From Faucicola osloensis_B (GTDB lineage Bacteria > Pseudomonadota > Gammaproteobacteria > Pseudomonadales > Moraxellaceae), in assembly GCA_964211495.1 (NCBI GenBank), contig CAXORL010000003.1:62001-126000 (forward strand): a stretch of DNA of 64,000 nt. Direction: 5' to 3'. This document shows positions 42,723 through 52,391 of the stretch, in pieces. Numbering within the stretch: the stretch's first letter is position 1; each line of letters starts with the position of its first letter. A model generated the notes under the pieces. It was given only the letters and a program-made list of their open reading frames with translations. It had not been told where the DNA came from and searched no databases. The translations under genes and the position numbers were made by a program.

Positions 42723-45635
42723 ATGCCCCAGACCATGCCTCACAATCTTGACCATCACACCCCCATGATGCAGCAATACCTCACCCTAAAAGCGGATTAT
42801 CCCCATGCCTTGGTGCTGTACCGGATGGGCGATTTCTATGAGCTGTTTTTCGATGATGCCAAGCTTGCTGCCGATATTTTGGGCATCACCTTGACCCGAC
42901 GTGGCAAAGATAAACAGGGCAATACCATCCCGATGGCAGGTGTGCCGTTTCATTCGGCAGACGGCTATATTGCTCGGCTGATTAATGCCGGGCAAACCGT
43001 GGTGGTCTGTGAACAAGTCGAAGAAGAAAAGCCAGAAGACGGCTCAGAAGACAATCTAAAACACAATCTTGAAGAAAACACTGCAGCCAAAAGCACAGCA
43101 AAAAACACGGCAACAAAAACCAGCAAAACAAAAGCCAATGCCGCTAAGATTATGGAACGTAAAGTCGTCCGTACCTTAACCGCAGGAACGCTGACTGATG
43201 ATAGCCTTATCACCCAAGGACAAACGCCAACGGTCGTCGCTATCAGCTTTGCCAAACAGCAAATGTCGGTGGGATTGGCACAGCTGGATTTGGCACAAGG
43301 GCAAATCCGCGTCACTGAGCTTAACTGCGATAGCCATACTGCGCTACAAAGTGAGCTTGCTAACGCACTCGCCCGCTTTGATCCCAGTGAAGTGCTAATA
43401 GATGAGCAGCTGTCTGAGGCATGGCGACATTTTTTGCAGGACTGTTTGAGGGCAAATAGCCCAACAGCTACCCTACCGCCGATTTTGTCACAGCCGCACA
43501 GTTATTTTCTGCCCAACAACGCGCTTGAACACCTCACCCAGCATCTAAGCGTCACCACGCTGGCAGGGTTTGGCATCGAGCAAAAACCGCTTGCCATCTC
43601 ATCGGCATCGGTTGTGCTGCATTACGGCAAACAGACACAGCAAGCTGATTTACGCCATATTCGCAGCCTGCAGCTCGAGCATAACGGCGATTTTTTGCAG
43701 CTTGATACCATCAGTCAGCAAAATTTGGAAATTTTTAAACCCGTGTTGGCATCGGGTATTTCGCTGTTATCGGTGATTGACCATTGCCAAACGCCGATGG
43801 GTAAACGCGCTTTAGTGCATCATTTGCACCGACCGCTACGCAATGTCACCCTGATTAACCGCAGACTTGATGCGGTTGAACAACTGATGACATTACCGAT
43901 AGCAGCGTTTGAATTACTTAAACAAACCTTAAGCGAAATCAGCGATATCGAACGCATTGGGGGACGCATTGGCTTGGGTTCAGCAAAACCGACCGATTTG
44001 CTCAAATTGCGTCTGAGCTTGGCGCAAGCGTTAGCGTTGTCAAAGCAGTTGCAGCAACATTTTGATTTTACCAACATAACGACGCTAACTGCCGAGACCC
44101 CTTTGCTTGCCATGCTTAGCAAACAGCTACCTGACTTAGCCTTAACTGATAGCTTTGCCAATATCCATGCCTTGCTAGAGCAAGCAATTGTCGATGAGCC
44201 GCCCGCCCACATCCGTGATGGCGGCATGATAAAAAAGGGCTATGATCCACAGCTTGATGAATGGCAAAATCTGCATGGCAATATCGAGCAAACTTTGGAA
44301 GCATTGGCGGCGCAAGAGCGGCAAAAAAACAACCTGCCCATGCTCAAAGTGGGCTTTAATAAAGTGAGCGGATTTTATTTTGAACTCAGCGCCCTACAAG
44401 CCAAGAACGCACCTGAATATTTTACTCGCCGTCAAACGCTCAAAAATGCTGAACGCTTTATCACGCCAGCACTCAAAACCATTGAAGAATCCTATCTATC
44501 GGCTCAAGGGCAAGCGTTGACCCTTGAGAAGCGTATCTATGAAAATCTGCTCCATCAGCTCAAGTCACAGCTTGGCGATGTGCAGCGACTTGCCAAAGCG
44601 ATTGGGTATTTGGACGTACTTGCCAACTGGGTCAGCCTAACGCGTTTGCACACTCATTCTACTCATAGTAAAAACTGGTGCCGTCCGTTGTTTAATACCA
44701 CGGATGATACCGCAAGCCTCAATATCCAAGGCGGACGCCATATCGTGGTTGAAGCAGGTCAACAGCGCCAAGCTCACCATCAGACGTCATCGCTTGACCC
44801 ATTTGTCGCCAATGACTGTGTCATGGGAACAGCCACCCAACTTGAACGCTTGATGCTCATCACCGGCCCCAATATGGGCGGTAAATCGACCTACATGCGT
44901 CAAACCGCGCTTATCGTCCTACTTGCTTGTTGTGGCGCGTATGTCCCTGCGCAGTCGGTGACGCTCGGTCGTATTGAGCGGATTTTTACCCGCATTGGCT
45001 CGGCAGATGACTTGGCCAGTGGTAAATCTACCTTTATGGTCGAGATGATTGAAACCGCCAATATCATGAACCAAGCCAATGCCAACTCATTGGTACTCAT
45101 GGATGAAGTCGGTCGTGGCACCAGCACCCAAGATGGTCTAGCGATTGCGCATGCGTGCGTGAATTATTTAGCAGAAAAAATCGGCTGTTTGACCCTATTT
45201 GCCACCCATTATTTTGAGCTTACTGAACTGGCTGAGCGCCACCCCAAAATGTTTAATCAGCACCTTGTCACCCAAGAAATCAACGGGCAGTTACTCCTAC
45301 TGCATAAAATCGCACCCGGGGCGACCCATCGCAGTTTTGGATTGCATGTCGCCAAAATGGCAGGTTTGCCGCAAGCCTTATTAGCCCAAGCGCAACACTA
45401 TTTGGATAACCAAAGCGAACAAAAAAGCTTGCCCAACAATCCTTTACCCTATCCACCAAAAGACGAGCAGCAAATGGGTCTGGATTTGCAAAGTGCAGCG
45501 GCTGACTATCAAACGTTGAAGGCTGATGAATATAAACTTAGCCAACAACTAAACGCCCTAAACCCTGACGAGCTGACGCCGAAACAGGCGTTAGAATTTA
45601 TTTATTCATTAAAGGAATTGTTAAAAAAAGCGTAA
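42723..45635 (+). CDS. mutS: DNA mismatch repair protein MutS
   Basis: A 970-residue mismatch-recognition ATPase (E. coli MutS has 853). The mismatch-wedging motif GDFYELF is at 36-42, Walker A GPNMGGKST in the C-terminal half, then MDEVGRGTSTQDG and FATHYFEL. Residues about 101-143 are a Lys/Thr/Ala/Asn-rich insert inside the link between recognition and connector domains. Other domains look complete, and the C-terminal EYKLSQQLNALNPDELTPKQAL tetramer helix is present. No strong ribosome binding site precedes the ATG. Confidence 0.97.
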   Translation: MPQTMPHNLDHHTPMMQQYLTLKADYPHALVLYRMGDFYELFFDDAKLAADILGITLTRRGKDKQGNTIPMAGVPFHSADGYIARLINAGQTVVVCEQVEEEKPEDGSEDNLKHNLEENTAAKSTAKNTATKTSKTKANAAKIMERKVVRTLTAGTLTDDSLITQGQTPTVVAISFAKQQMSVGLAQLDLAQGQIRVTELNCDSHTALQSELANALARFDPSEVLIDEQLSEAWRHFLQDCLRANSPTATLPPILSQPHSYFLPNNALEHLTQHLSVTTLAGFGIEQKPLAISSASVVLHYGKQTQQADLRHIRSLQLEHNGDFLQLDTISQQNLEIFKPVLASGISLLSVIDHCQTPMGKRALVHHLHRPLRNVTLINRRLDAVEQLMTLPIAAFELLKQTLSEISDIERIGGRIGLGSAKPTDLLKLRLSLAQALALSKQLQQHFDFTNITTLTAETPLLAMLSKQLPDLALTDSFANIHALLEQAIVDEPPAHIRDGGMIKKGYDPQLDEWQNLHGNIEQTLEALAAQERQKNNLPMLKVGFNKVSGFYFELSALQAKNAPEYFTRRQTLKNAERFITPALKTIEESYLSAQGQALTLEKRIYENLLHQLKSQLGDVQRLAKAIGYLDVLANWVSLTRLHTHSTHSKNWCRPLFNTTDDTASLNIQGGRHIVVEAGQQRQAHHQTSSLDPFVANDCVMGTATQLERLMLITGPNMGGKSTYMRQTALIVLLACCGAYVPAQSVTLGRIERIFTRIGSADDLASGKSTFMVEMIETANIMNQANANSLVLMDEVGRGTSTQDGLAIAHACVNYLAEKIGCLTLFATHYFELTELAERHPKMFNQHLVTQEINGQLLLLHKIAPGATHRSFGLHVAKMAGLPQALLAQAQHYLDNQSEQKSLPNNPLPYPPKDEQQMGLDLQSAAADYQTLKADEYKLSQQLNALNPDELTPKQALEFIYSLKELLKKA

Positions 45636-45707
45636 CGCGCTAAAATAATACGATTGTATTTTTTATGCTTTTAACATTTGTGCAACTAAAAAAAGGTAGC
45701 CACCGCC

Positions 45708-46031
45708 ATGACTTTCGTCGTTACTGATAACTGTGTTCGTTGTAAATATACTGACTGCGTTGAAGTCTGTCCTGTGGACTGTTTCTATGAAGGTCCGAAT
45801 TTTTTGGTCATCCATCCCGATGAATGTATTGACTGTGCGCTGTGTGAGCCAGAATGCCCTGCCAATGCGATTTTCTCAGAAGATGAAGTACCAAAAGGTC
45901 AAGAAATATACATCGAACTGAATGCAGAACTCGCTGAAAAATGGCCAAACATCTCAGCCATGCATGACCCACTACCCGATGCAAAAGAATGGGATGGCGT
46001 ACCCAATAAATTACAGTATATTGAAAGATAG
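45708..46031 (+). CDS. fdxA: Seven-iron ferredoxin FdxA
   Basis: A 107-residue [3Fe-4S][4Fe-4S] ferredoxin, Azotobacter FdI type. Cysteines at 9, 12, 17, 21, 25, 40, 43, 46 and 50 show the pattern C-x7-C for the 3Fe site and C-x2-C-x2-C-x3-CP for the 4Fe site. The long acidic C-terminal tail is typical. AAAAAGG precedes the ATG. It is a frequent neighbour of mutS in Pseudomonadales. A terminator follows. Confidence 0.96.
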   Translation: MTFVVTDNCVRCKYTDCVEVCPVDCFYEGPNFLVIHPDECIDCALCEPECPANAIFSEDEVPKGQEIYIELNAELAEKWPNISAMHDPLPDAKEWDGVPNKLQYIER

Positions 46032-46111
46032 CCTCTCTTACATACGCCATTTAGGTGATTTTTAGCAAGATGCTATAAACAGGATTCTATAAAACAGCAT
46101 ATAGAACGAGG

Positions 46112-46143
46112 ACGGCAATCAGTGAATATTGATTGCCGTTTTT
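46112..46143 (+). terminator. Terminator of fdxA
   Basis: Stem ACGGCAATCA / TGATTGCCGT (46112-46121 with 46130-46139) with an 8-base loop and T residues. Confidence 0.9.
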
Positions 46144-46252
46144 ATATTGTCGTCTCTTATTATGCCAGCCTCGGTATTATGCCAACGTTGTTGTCTATCT
46201 GCTTAACTGACCCTTTTTAGCTTAGCCTATTTTTTTGCAAATTGATGATGAA

Positions 46253-46282
46253 AAAAAACGCGCCATGGATTAGCGCGTTTTT
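46253..46282 (-). terminator. Terminator of suhB
   Basis: Stem AAAAACGCGC / GCGCGTTTTT (46254-46263 with 46273-46282), T-runs on both strands; it lies just downstream of the leftward suhB. Confidence 0.88.
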
Positions 46283-46297
46283 AGTGTCACAGTGACA

Positions 46298-47131
46298 TCA
46301 GCCTTTTACGGCACTGCCCCAAACTGGCACCACGGTTTGCATCAATGGTTTTAACAGTTTGATATTTGCTGCAAAGATAGAGCCTGTTTGCATGGCATTG
46401 TGTGCGCCTGTATGGTCAACCACAGTACCACGTGCTTCCGTGACAATTAATTCACCAGCGCAGATATCCCAAGGTTTGATAGACATTTCAAAATAACCAT
46501 CAAACCGTCCTGCTGCTACATATGCCAAATCTAACGCGGCTGAACCCACACGGCGCACTTGACCGCCTTGTTCGCAGATTTTTTGTAAGCTTTCAAAATG
46601 CTCTTTGGCATAGGAGACTTTACCTTCCGCGCGGTTACGCTCAAGCGGATGACCGGTGGTAAAAAAGCCGCCATCAATGGTTTTATGCTCACTGACGCTG
46701 ATACGGCGTTGGTTGAGACGCGCGCCTTTACCACGACTGGCTGAAAACATCTCATCACGCACTGGGTCATAGATGATGCCATGTTCGGTGACGCCATTTT
46801 TTTGCACCCCGATTGAGACACAAAAATGTGGTAAGCCATGAATAAAGTTGTGGGTACCATCTAATGGATCAATGACCCAGCACCAGTCTTTATCATTGCC
46901 CTTGCCTTCTTGCAGCCCAAATTCTTCGCCCAAAAATGAGTGGGTTGGGTAGCTTTCTTTGAGCATCGCGATCAATAATTCTTCGCTATAACGGTCGATT
47001 TGGGTCACCAAACCATCTAAGCCTTTGCTTTCAATCGTGAACTCTAGCTTGTGGCGATTGTTGTGTGCATTTAAAATCTCTTGACCTACTTTTTGTGCAG
47101 CGCGAGCTGCCATGACGACCATCGGTTCCAT
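46298..47131 (-). CDS. suhB: Inositol-1-monophosphatase SuhB
   Basis: A 277-residue Mg2+-dependent phosphatase; SuhB in E. coli also acts with Nus factors in rRNA antitermination. The start at 47131 is preferred to 47221 because it has AAGG six bases upstream and does not overlap dxs. Metal-binding motifs: FLGEEFG, WVIDPLDGTHNFIHG and PWDICAGELIVTEARG. It follows dxs by 35 bases and may be cotranscribed. Confidence 0.95.
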   Translation of the reverse strand: MEPMVVMAARAAQKVGQEILNAHNNRHKLEFTIESKGLDGLVTQIDRYSEELLIAMLKESYPTHSFLGEEFGLQEGKGNDKDWCWVIDPLDGTHNFIHGLPHFCVSIGVQKNGVTEHGIIYDPVRDEMFSASRGKGARLNQRRISVSEHKTIDGGFFTTGHPLERNRAEGKVSYAKEHFESLQKICEQGGQVRRVGSAALDLAYVAAGRFDGYFEMSIKPWDICAGELIVTEARGTVVDHTGAHNAMQTGSIFAANIKLLKPLMQTVVPVWGSAVKG

Positions 47132-47166
47132 ACTTGACCTTTTGTTGAAGGATAAAAATCTAAAAT

Positions 47167-49329
47167 TTATGACAAAATCGTTTGCATCTGTTTGACCACA
47201 CCCGCGACATCTAGCCCACAATCGGCTAATTGCTGCTCAGGGCTGCCATGCGCGATATATTTATCGGGGATACCGATATTAAGTAGCGTTGGCAAGGTTT
47301 GGCTTGTTTTTGCTGCTTGGGCAACGAGGTATTCATTGACCGCACTACCGGCACCGCCCATGACTTGGTGTTCTTCAAGGGTAACAATGGAGCAGTTTTG
47401 CGCCAATAGAGTATCCAGTAATTCGCTGTCTAACGGTTTAACGAACCGCATATTATAAACAAAAAACGTCGTCGTTGGGTAAGTTTCGGCTAAGTTTTGA
47501 CACGCCGTAACCGCCGTCTTTACCATGGTACCAAAAGCAAGCACCGCAACTTTTTTCGCCACGTTGCTCGCACCTTCTCCAGTGGCATCAATAGTCTGCT
47601 CAAGCGCTGCCTTACCGATTGGATACATCACTTGGTTTTTATCAATCTCTGCGCCAATGCCATTACCGCGTGGATAACGCACCGCAGAGGGTCCCATATG
47701 CTCATAACAGGTATTGAGTAAGTTATAGCACTCATTCTCATCTTTTGGACAAGCAATCACCATATTAGGCACAGTTCGCATAAAGGCGATATCAAACACT
47801 CCCGCATGAGTCGCACCGTCTTCACCGACCAAGCCTGCACGGTCAATGGCGAACATCACGTTGAGATTTTGCAAAGCCACATCGTGAATCAGTTGGTCAT
47901 AGCCACGTTGTAAAAATGTGGAGTAAATCGCGACAATCGGTTTGACGCCTTGGGTCGCCATACCGCCCGCTAGGGTCACTGCGTGTTGCTCGGCAATCGC
48001 CACATCAAAGAACTGGCTGGCAAAGCGCTTGGCAAATTCGGTCATGCCTGAGCCTTCAGCCATCGCAGGGGTGATTGCCATCAGTTGTTTGTCTGTGGCG
48101 GCTTTATCGCAGATAAACTCACCAAACACTTGCGAGTATTTTTTGGCCGGAGTGGGTGCCGGCTTTTGGCTGTCAACTGGCACAGATTTTTCTTGCGCTG
48201 GGTTGATTTTTTTAAGTTTGGTAATGGCATGATAAGTAATCGGGTCACATTCTGCAGGTAAAAAGCCTTTACCTTTGACCGTATGCACATGGACAAGTAC
48301 TGCCCCTTTCAACTGCTTGACCCGTTCAAACACTTGAGTCAATTTGGCGACATCATGCCCGTCAAACGGTCCAAAATACTGAAAGCCAATGGCTTTAAAC
48401 AAGTTTTCGGGGAACACTTCATCAATGAGTTTATTGGCGATTTTCTCAGGTAACGTCTCTAACTGAGAGGGTTTGGGAATACCTTTTTCTGCCAATTTTT
48501 CGACAATTTTATTGGGCAGGCGCGAGGTCCAATCATCTAAAGCTTCGTTTGCCATGTGCAAATAATGACGAATACGGCGGTCTTCACTGGAAATGACGCG
48601 CTTGGTAAAAATCGCATCACCATTTTTATCGATATCCACTGCCAAACCACGCTGCCATAGGGTGGCTAAATGTTTAGAAAATCCGCCCGTTGCCTGCGAG
48701 ATTGACATGTCATTATCGTTAAGCACCACAATCAAATCGGCATTTTGCTGCACCGCGTCATTCATCGCTTCAAACGCCATGCCGCCTGTCATAGCGCCAT
48801 CACCGACGATGCTAACCACTTTGTCACGTTTGCCTAAATAGCGCATAGCAAGCGACATGCCTAGCCCTGCAGAAATCGCCGTCGATGAATGCCCAACGCC
48901 AAAGGTATCATACTCAGACTCATGACGCTCAGGGAAAGCGGTCAGCCCATGTTGGCTACGAATGGTGGTAAGCTTGTCACGGCGACCCGTTAAAATTTTG
49001 TGGGGATAGGCTTGGTGCCCTACGTCCCAGACAATTTGGTCTTTGGGTGAATTAAAGACATAATGTAGTGCAATGGTAAGCTCAACGACGCCAAGGTTAG
49101 AACCAAAATGCCCGCCGCTGACACCCGTTGTATACAGCAAAAACTCGCGCAGTTCATCGGCTAATTGCTGCAATTGCACGGTACTGAATTTTTTTAGGTC
49201 GTCAGGACTGTCCACCCCATCGAGCAGCGGCGTATGCGGCTTTAGCATAGGGATGGTATCAAAGGTTTTTAATGGGTATTTTTGGTTAGCTATTTTAGTT
49301 TTTGACATATCTTGGCTGACACTTTTCAT
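47167..49329 (-). CDS. dxs: 1-deoxy-D-xylulose-5-phosphate synthase
   Basis: A 720-residue thiamine-diphosphate enzyme, first step of the MEP isoprenoid pathway. HFGSNLGVVELT, the ThDP motif GDGAMTGGMAFEAMN..VVLNDNDMSIS, DRAGLVGEDGATHAGVFD and the transketolase C-terminal domain are all present. It is about 100 residues longer than E. coli Dxs: a 20-residue N-terminal tail, an enlarged linker at about 220-308, and a small insert near residue 590. The start may be 49329 or the ATG at 49308. Confidence 0.96.
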   Translation of the reverse strand: MKSVSQDMSKTKIANQKYPLKTFDTIPMLKPHTPLLDGVDSPDDLKKFSTVQLQQLADELREFLLYTTGVSGGHFGSNLGVVELTIALHYVFNSPKDQIVWDVGHQAYPHKILTGRRDKLTTIRSQHGLTAFPERHESEYDTFGVGHSSTAISAGLGMSLAMRYLGKRDKVVSIVGDGAMTGGMAFEAMNDAVQQNADLIVVLNDNDMSISQATGGFSKHLATLWQRGLAVDIDKNGDAIFTKRVISSEDRRIRHYLHMANEALDDWTSRLPNKIVEKLAEKGIPKPSQLETLPEKIANKLIDEVFPENLFKAIGFQYFGPFDGHDVAKLTQVFERVKQLKGAVLVHVHTVKGKGFLPAECDPITYHAITKLKKINPAQEKSVPVDSQKPAPTPAKKYSQVFGEFICDKAATDKQLMAITPAMAEGSGMTEFAKRFASQFFDVAIAEQHAVTLAGGMATQGVKPIVAIYSTFLQRGYDQLIHDVALQNLNVMFAIDRAGLVGEDGATHAGVFDIAFMRTVPNMVIACPKDENECYNLLNTCYEHMGPSAVRYPRGNGIGAEIDKNQVMYPIGKAALEQTIDATGEGASNVAKKVAVLAFGTMVKTAVTACQNLAETYPTTTFFVYNMRFVKPLDSELLDTLLAQNCSIVTLEEHQVMGGAGSAVNEYLVAQAAKTSQTLPTLLNIGIPDKYIAHGSPEQQLADCGLDVAGVVKQMQTILS

Positions 49330-49416
49330 TGCTTACAGGCACTCGATGAGCCCTGTTGACACAGGTGAAAAAAATAAATAGTTAAAACGCACAATGACTA
49401 TCGACACCTTATTGCT

Positions 49417-49450
49417 GGCACAAAATTGGCACAAAATACCGGCACAAAAT
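49417..49450. repeat. Triplicated 10-mer
   Basis: Three perfect copies of GGCACAAAAT at 49417-49426, 49428-49437 and 49441-49450. Confidence 0.75.
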
Positions 49451-49647
49451 TAACAGACTGCCAAAGCGTTGAGCGCTTGAAAATCTAGGTGGCTAAGCTG
49501 GCATTACCAGCTTTGAATTGCCAATGTGGCGCATGAATGTGGCATAATAGCATTTTTTTGTTGATTAAACATCAAACCTCGCTATTTTAGATTGTATCTT
49601 ATGGCTTCTATAAAGTTTAGATTAAAGCCTTGAATTTTTGATAAATT

Positions 49648-49675
49648 TTGACAAAAAAGTTGCGTCAGATAGCAT
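49648..49675 (+). promoter_or_regulatory. Candidate ribA promoter
   Basis: TTGACA (49648-49653), a 16-base spacer and TAGCAT (49670-49675). The -35 is perfect and the -10 is weak; it would give a leader of about 150 bases. Confidence 0.3.
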
Positions 49676-49830
49676 GCCAGCTTAGCTTACGGCTTATTGA
49701 TAAGATGCGTAATGACGCTATCCTTCTTGATATTTTAATCAATGCCTTCATGTAAAGGGCACTTTTATTTTTGGGTTTACCGACTTGGTTCAGTTGTTTG
49801 AGTCAGTGGGTCATTTTTTTGGAGTAGTGG

Positions 49831-50472
49831 GTGTCGTATCAATTTATCACGCAAGCAACCTTACCAACAGCGCATGGGCTATTTGATATTCATGTGTTTG
49901 AAGATACGGACGACACGGCACGCGATGCGCTTGGCAATCGCAAACATGAACACGTCATGCTGACGGTTGGCTTGCCCACGGCCGATAAATCCAAAACCCC
50001 ATTGGTACGCATTCATAGCGAATGTTTGACAGGGGATGCCTTTAGTTCGCTTAAATGCGACTGCGGGCCTCAGCTCAATGCCACTATGCAGATGATTCAA
50101 GCTTATGCTAAAGATGGCGGCTGCGGGGCGATTTTATATTTGCGCCAAGAAGGACGCGGGATTGGACTGACCAACAAAATCCGTGCCTATGCATTGCAAG
50201 ACCAAGGACATGATACGCTTGATGCCAATTTGCTGCTCGGCTTGCCTGCCGATGCTCGCACCTATGAGATGTGCAAGCCGATGCTTGAGCATGTCGGTGT
50301 GGATAAGGTAAAGCTGATAACCAATAACCCCAACAAAATTGACTATCTCAATGATATTGGTATTGAGGTGGTAGCGCGCGTACCGCTGTTGGTGGGTGTC
50401 AACCCCCACAATGAAGCCTACCTCAACACCAAAAAAGAGCGTATGGGGCATATGATTGAGAATGAATTATAA
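49831..50472 (+). CDS. ribA: GTP cyclohydrolase II
   Basis: A 213-residue enzyme opening riboflavin synthesis by cleaving GTP. Zinc cysteines C65, C76 and C78 lie in ECLTGDAFSSLKCDCGPQL; the catalytic RQEGRGIGLTNKIRAY and the NPNKIDYL C-terminal motif are present. The start is GTG, supported by TTGGAG seven bases upstream. It is the stand-alone form with no RibB domain. Confidence 0.96.
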   Translation: MSYQFITQATLPTAHGLFDIHVFEDTDDTARDALGNRKHEHVMLTVGLPTADKSKTPLVRIHSECLTGDAFSSLKCDCGPQLNATMQMIQAYAKDGGCGAILYLRQEGRGIGLTNKIRAYALQDQGHDTLDANLLLGLPADARTYEMCKPMLEHVGVDKVKLITNNPNKIDYLNDIGIEVVARVPLLVGVNPHNEAYLNTKKERMGHMIENEL

Positions 50473-50513
50473 AATTCACTCTCATGACATAACATAAAAC
50501 CCATTGTTTATTT

Positions 50514-51335
50514 TTACCATAAATTAATCCCAAGCGCGCCCAGCATCATTTTTGCCCCCACAATCAGCAGCAAACCACCGAACATGCGCTTTAAGGTGTT
50601 GGCAGGCAATTGGTGCGCCAATTTTGCCCCCACTTTGGCAAATAAATAACTCATCACTGAAATACACAAAAACGCAGTGATATGCACAAAGCCAATCGCC
50701 TCAGCGGGCAAGCCCTGTACATCTTTACCAAAGAACATAAACCCGAGCGCCCCTGCAATGGCAATCGGTAAGCCACAGGCTGCTGACGTACCCACGGCTT
50801 GTTGCATGGTCAAACCAAAACGGCTCAAAAACGGTACGGTAAAACTACCACCGCCAATACCAAAAATCGCCGATGCTGCGCCAATCAAGCCCCCGACCCC
50901 TGTTTGCACAGCAGCAGATGGCAAGTGAGTGGTCGCGACAACTTCCGATTTTTTAGCCAAAAGCATTTTTAGCCCCATAAACAGCGCCATGCCAGCAATC
51001 AAAAACGCCAAGACCTTACCATGCAATAAATCTGCGATATAAGCACCAACAAAACTACCAACCACCAAGCCAATTGACATATTGCGCCATACATCCCAGC
51101 GCACGCCACCGCGCTTATTGTGCGATTGCATGGAGCTTATCGATGTCACCACAATCGTGGCAAGCGATGTCCCTACCGCCAAATGGGTAATGACATCGCT
51201 TGGATAGCCATACGCTTTAAAAATCGCCATCAGCACGGGTACGATAATCAATCCGCCACCGACACCAAACAGACCCGCACAAGTGCCAGCAAACGCCCCC
51301 GCCAGCAAAAACCACAGATACATCATTTTTTGCAT
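50514..51335 (-). CDS. TauE/SafE family permease
   Basis: A 273-residue integral membrane protein with about eight transmembrane helices. Repeated glycine-rich motifs GLFGVGGGLIIVPVLM and SAIFGIGGGSFTVPFLSRFG, and AVGTSLA / AVGTSAACGLP, are diagnostic of the family, whose members export sulfite, sulfoacetate or related anions. The substrate is unknown. It converges on ribA with only 41 bases between and no clear terminator. Confidence 0.9.
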   Translation of the reverse strand: MQKMMYLWFLLAGAFAGTCAGLFGVGGGLIIVPVLMAIFKAYGYPSDVITHLAVGTSLATIVVTSISSMQSHNKRGGVRWDVWRNMSIGLVVGSFVGAYIADLLHGKVLAFLIAGMALFMGLKMLLAKKSEVVATTHLPSAAVQTGVGGLIGAASAIFGIGGGSFTVPFLSRFGLTMQQAVGTSAACGLPIAIAGALGFMFFGKDVQGLPAEAIGFVHITAFLCISVMSYLFAKVGAKLAHQLPANTLKRMFGGLLLIVGAKMMLGALGINLW

Positions 51336-51435
51336 TTCCTTTGATTAAAAATAGCGTTAGTATAGCAAACTTATCTTTTTGTCGTTTGTAACATTGTGCC
51401 TAAGCTTATGAACCCGACCCTATGTACCCATCCTC

Positions 51436-52365
51436 ATGAGAATTGATTCGCTTTGCCATACCCACTTAGCCAGCACCCACTCAACCAACAGCCAGCTGAT
51501 TGAGTGGATGATGCTAAGTTATCAAGACCAGTCGCCCACCGACCATAACCGACCGCATTTTAGCCGACCCCATTTACTCACTGCCGACACCCAATCTAGT
51601 GGACGTGGTCAACATGGTAGAACATGGCAATCACCGCTAGGCAATGTTTATTTATCGCTGTATGTGCCGACACAAGCCTATGCTTGGCAGCAAAATCTTT
51701 GCTTATCTTATCGATTAGATGGTCGCTTGTCACTGTGCGTGGGTTATCAGCTCAGTCAAATCCCTATCATAGAACACATCAATCAAACAAGACTGGCAAA
51801 GCATTTGCCAACCATTGGCGTCAAATGGGTGAACGATGTGGGTTTTTATCAACCACAAGACAACCTACCTGACCAATTTCAAAAACTTTCGGGTATTTTG
51901 ATAGAGCCGGTCAATGTCGCAGGTCACATGCTAGGCGTCGTTGTCGGTGTGGGCATCAATATTGCCCATACCCCTGTGCTGACCGAGCAAACCCAAGAAG
52001 GCTTAAATTACCAAGCGGTAAGCTTGCAAGATTTGACAGGGCAGCGTTTACAGCCCAGTGAGTTTTATCAGCCTGTTACCGATGCCATAGCTAATGCGAT
52101 TGGGCAATTTAATCAGCTGCAAGCGGCTGAAGCGAGCGGGCAATTTATCCGTGATTTTTCCCAAAAAGACGTATTAAAAAACAAGCATTTGCAAATTCAT
52201 AACGCCTTATCTGAGCAATCAATAACAGGCATTGCAGCCGGTATCGATGCGCAAGGCTGTCTACTAATTGAGCAAGCAGATGGCAGCACACAAACGATTT
52301 GGACAGGCACCATTCAAGTTTTGGATTCAGCCGTTTCATCCTTGCAGATAAATAAACACAAATAA
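51436..52365 (+). CDS. birA: Biotin--[acetyl-CoA carboxylase] ligase
   Basis: A 309-residue biotin-protein ligase that charges the biotin carrier of acetyl-CoA carboxylase. Motifs: SSGRGQHGRTWQSPLGNVYLSL, GVKWVNDV and SGILIEPVNVAGH. There is no N-terminal helix-turn-helix, so unlike E. coli BirA it is probably not a repressor. The start ATG lacks a ribosome binding site. coaX follows 26 bases after. Confidence 0.93.
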   Translation: MRIDSLCHTHLASTHSTNSQLIEWMMLSYQDQSPTDHNRPHFSRPHLLTADTQSSGRGQHGRTWQSPLGNVYLSLYVPTQAYAWQQNLCLSYRLDGRLSLCVGYQLSQIPIIEHINQTRLAKHLPTIGVKWVNDVGFYQPQDNLPDQFQKLSGILIEPVNVAGHMLGVVVGVGINIAHTPVLTEQTQEGLNYQAVSLQDLTGQRLQPSEFYQPVTDAIANAIGQFNQLQAAEASGQFIRDFSQKDVLKNKHLQIHNALSEQSITGIAAGIDAQGCLLIEQADGSTQTIWTGTIQVLDSAVSSLQINKHK

Positions 52366-52391
52366 AGCATCCCTCTCAAAGGCTCTCACTT

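Larger units (their letters stand above)
49330..49830. other. Divergent intergenic region, dxs / ribA
   Basis: About 500 bases without a gene. It holds a triplicated GGCACAAAAT (49417-49450), a candidate ribA promoter (49648-49675) and a dyad GATAGC / GCTATC (49668-49673 with 49717-49722). I looked for an FMN riboswitch upstream of ribA and do not see its conserved motifs. Confidence 0.55.

Noticed and set aside
47132..47221. Upstream extension of suhB into dxs
   Set aside because: It overlaps the dxs coding end, and AAGG lies before the 47131 ATG.
49480..49830. FMN riboswitch upstream of ribA
   Set aside because: None of the conserved FMN-riboswitch motifs could be found; only a small dyad is present.
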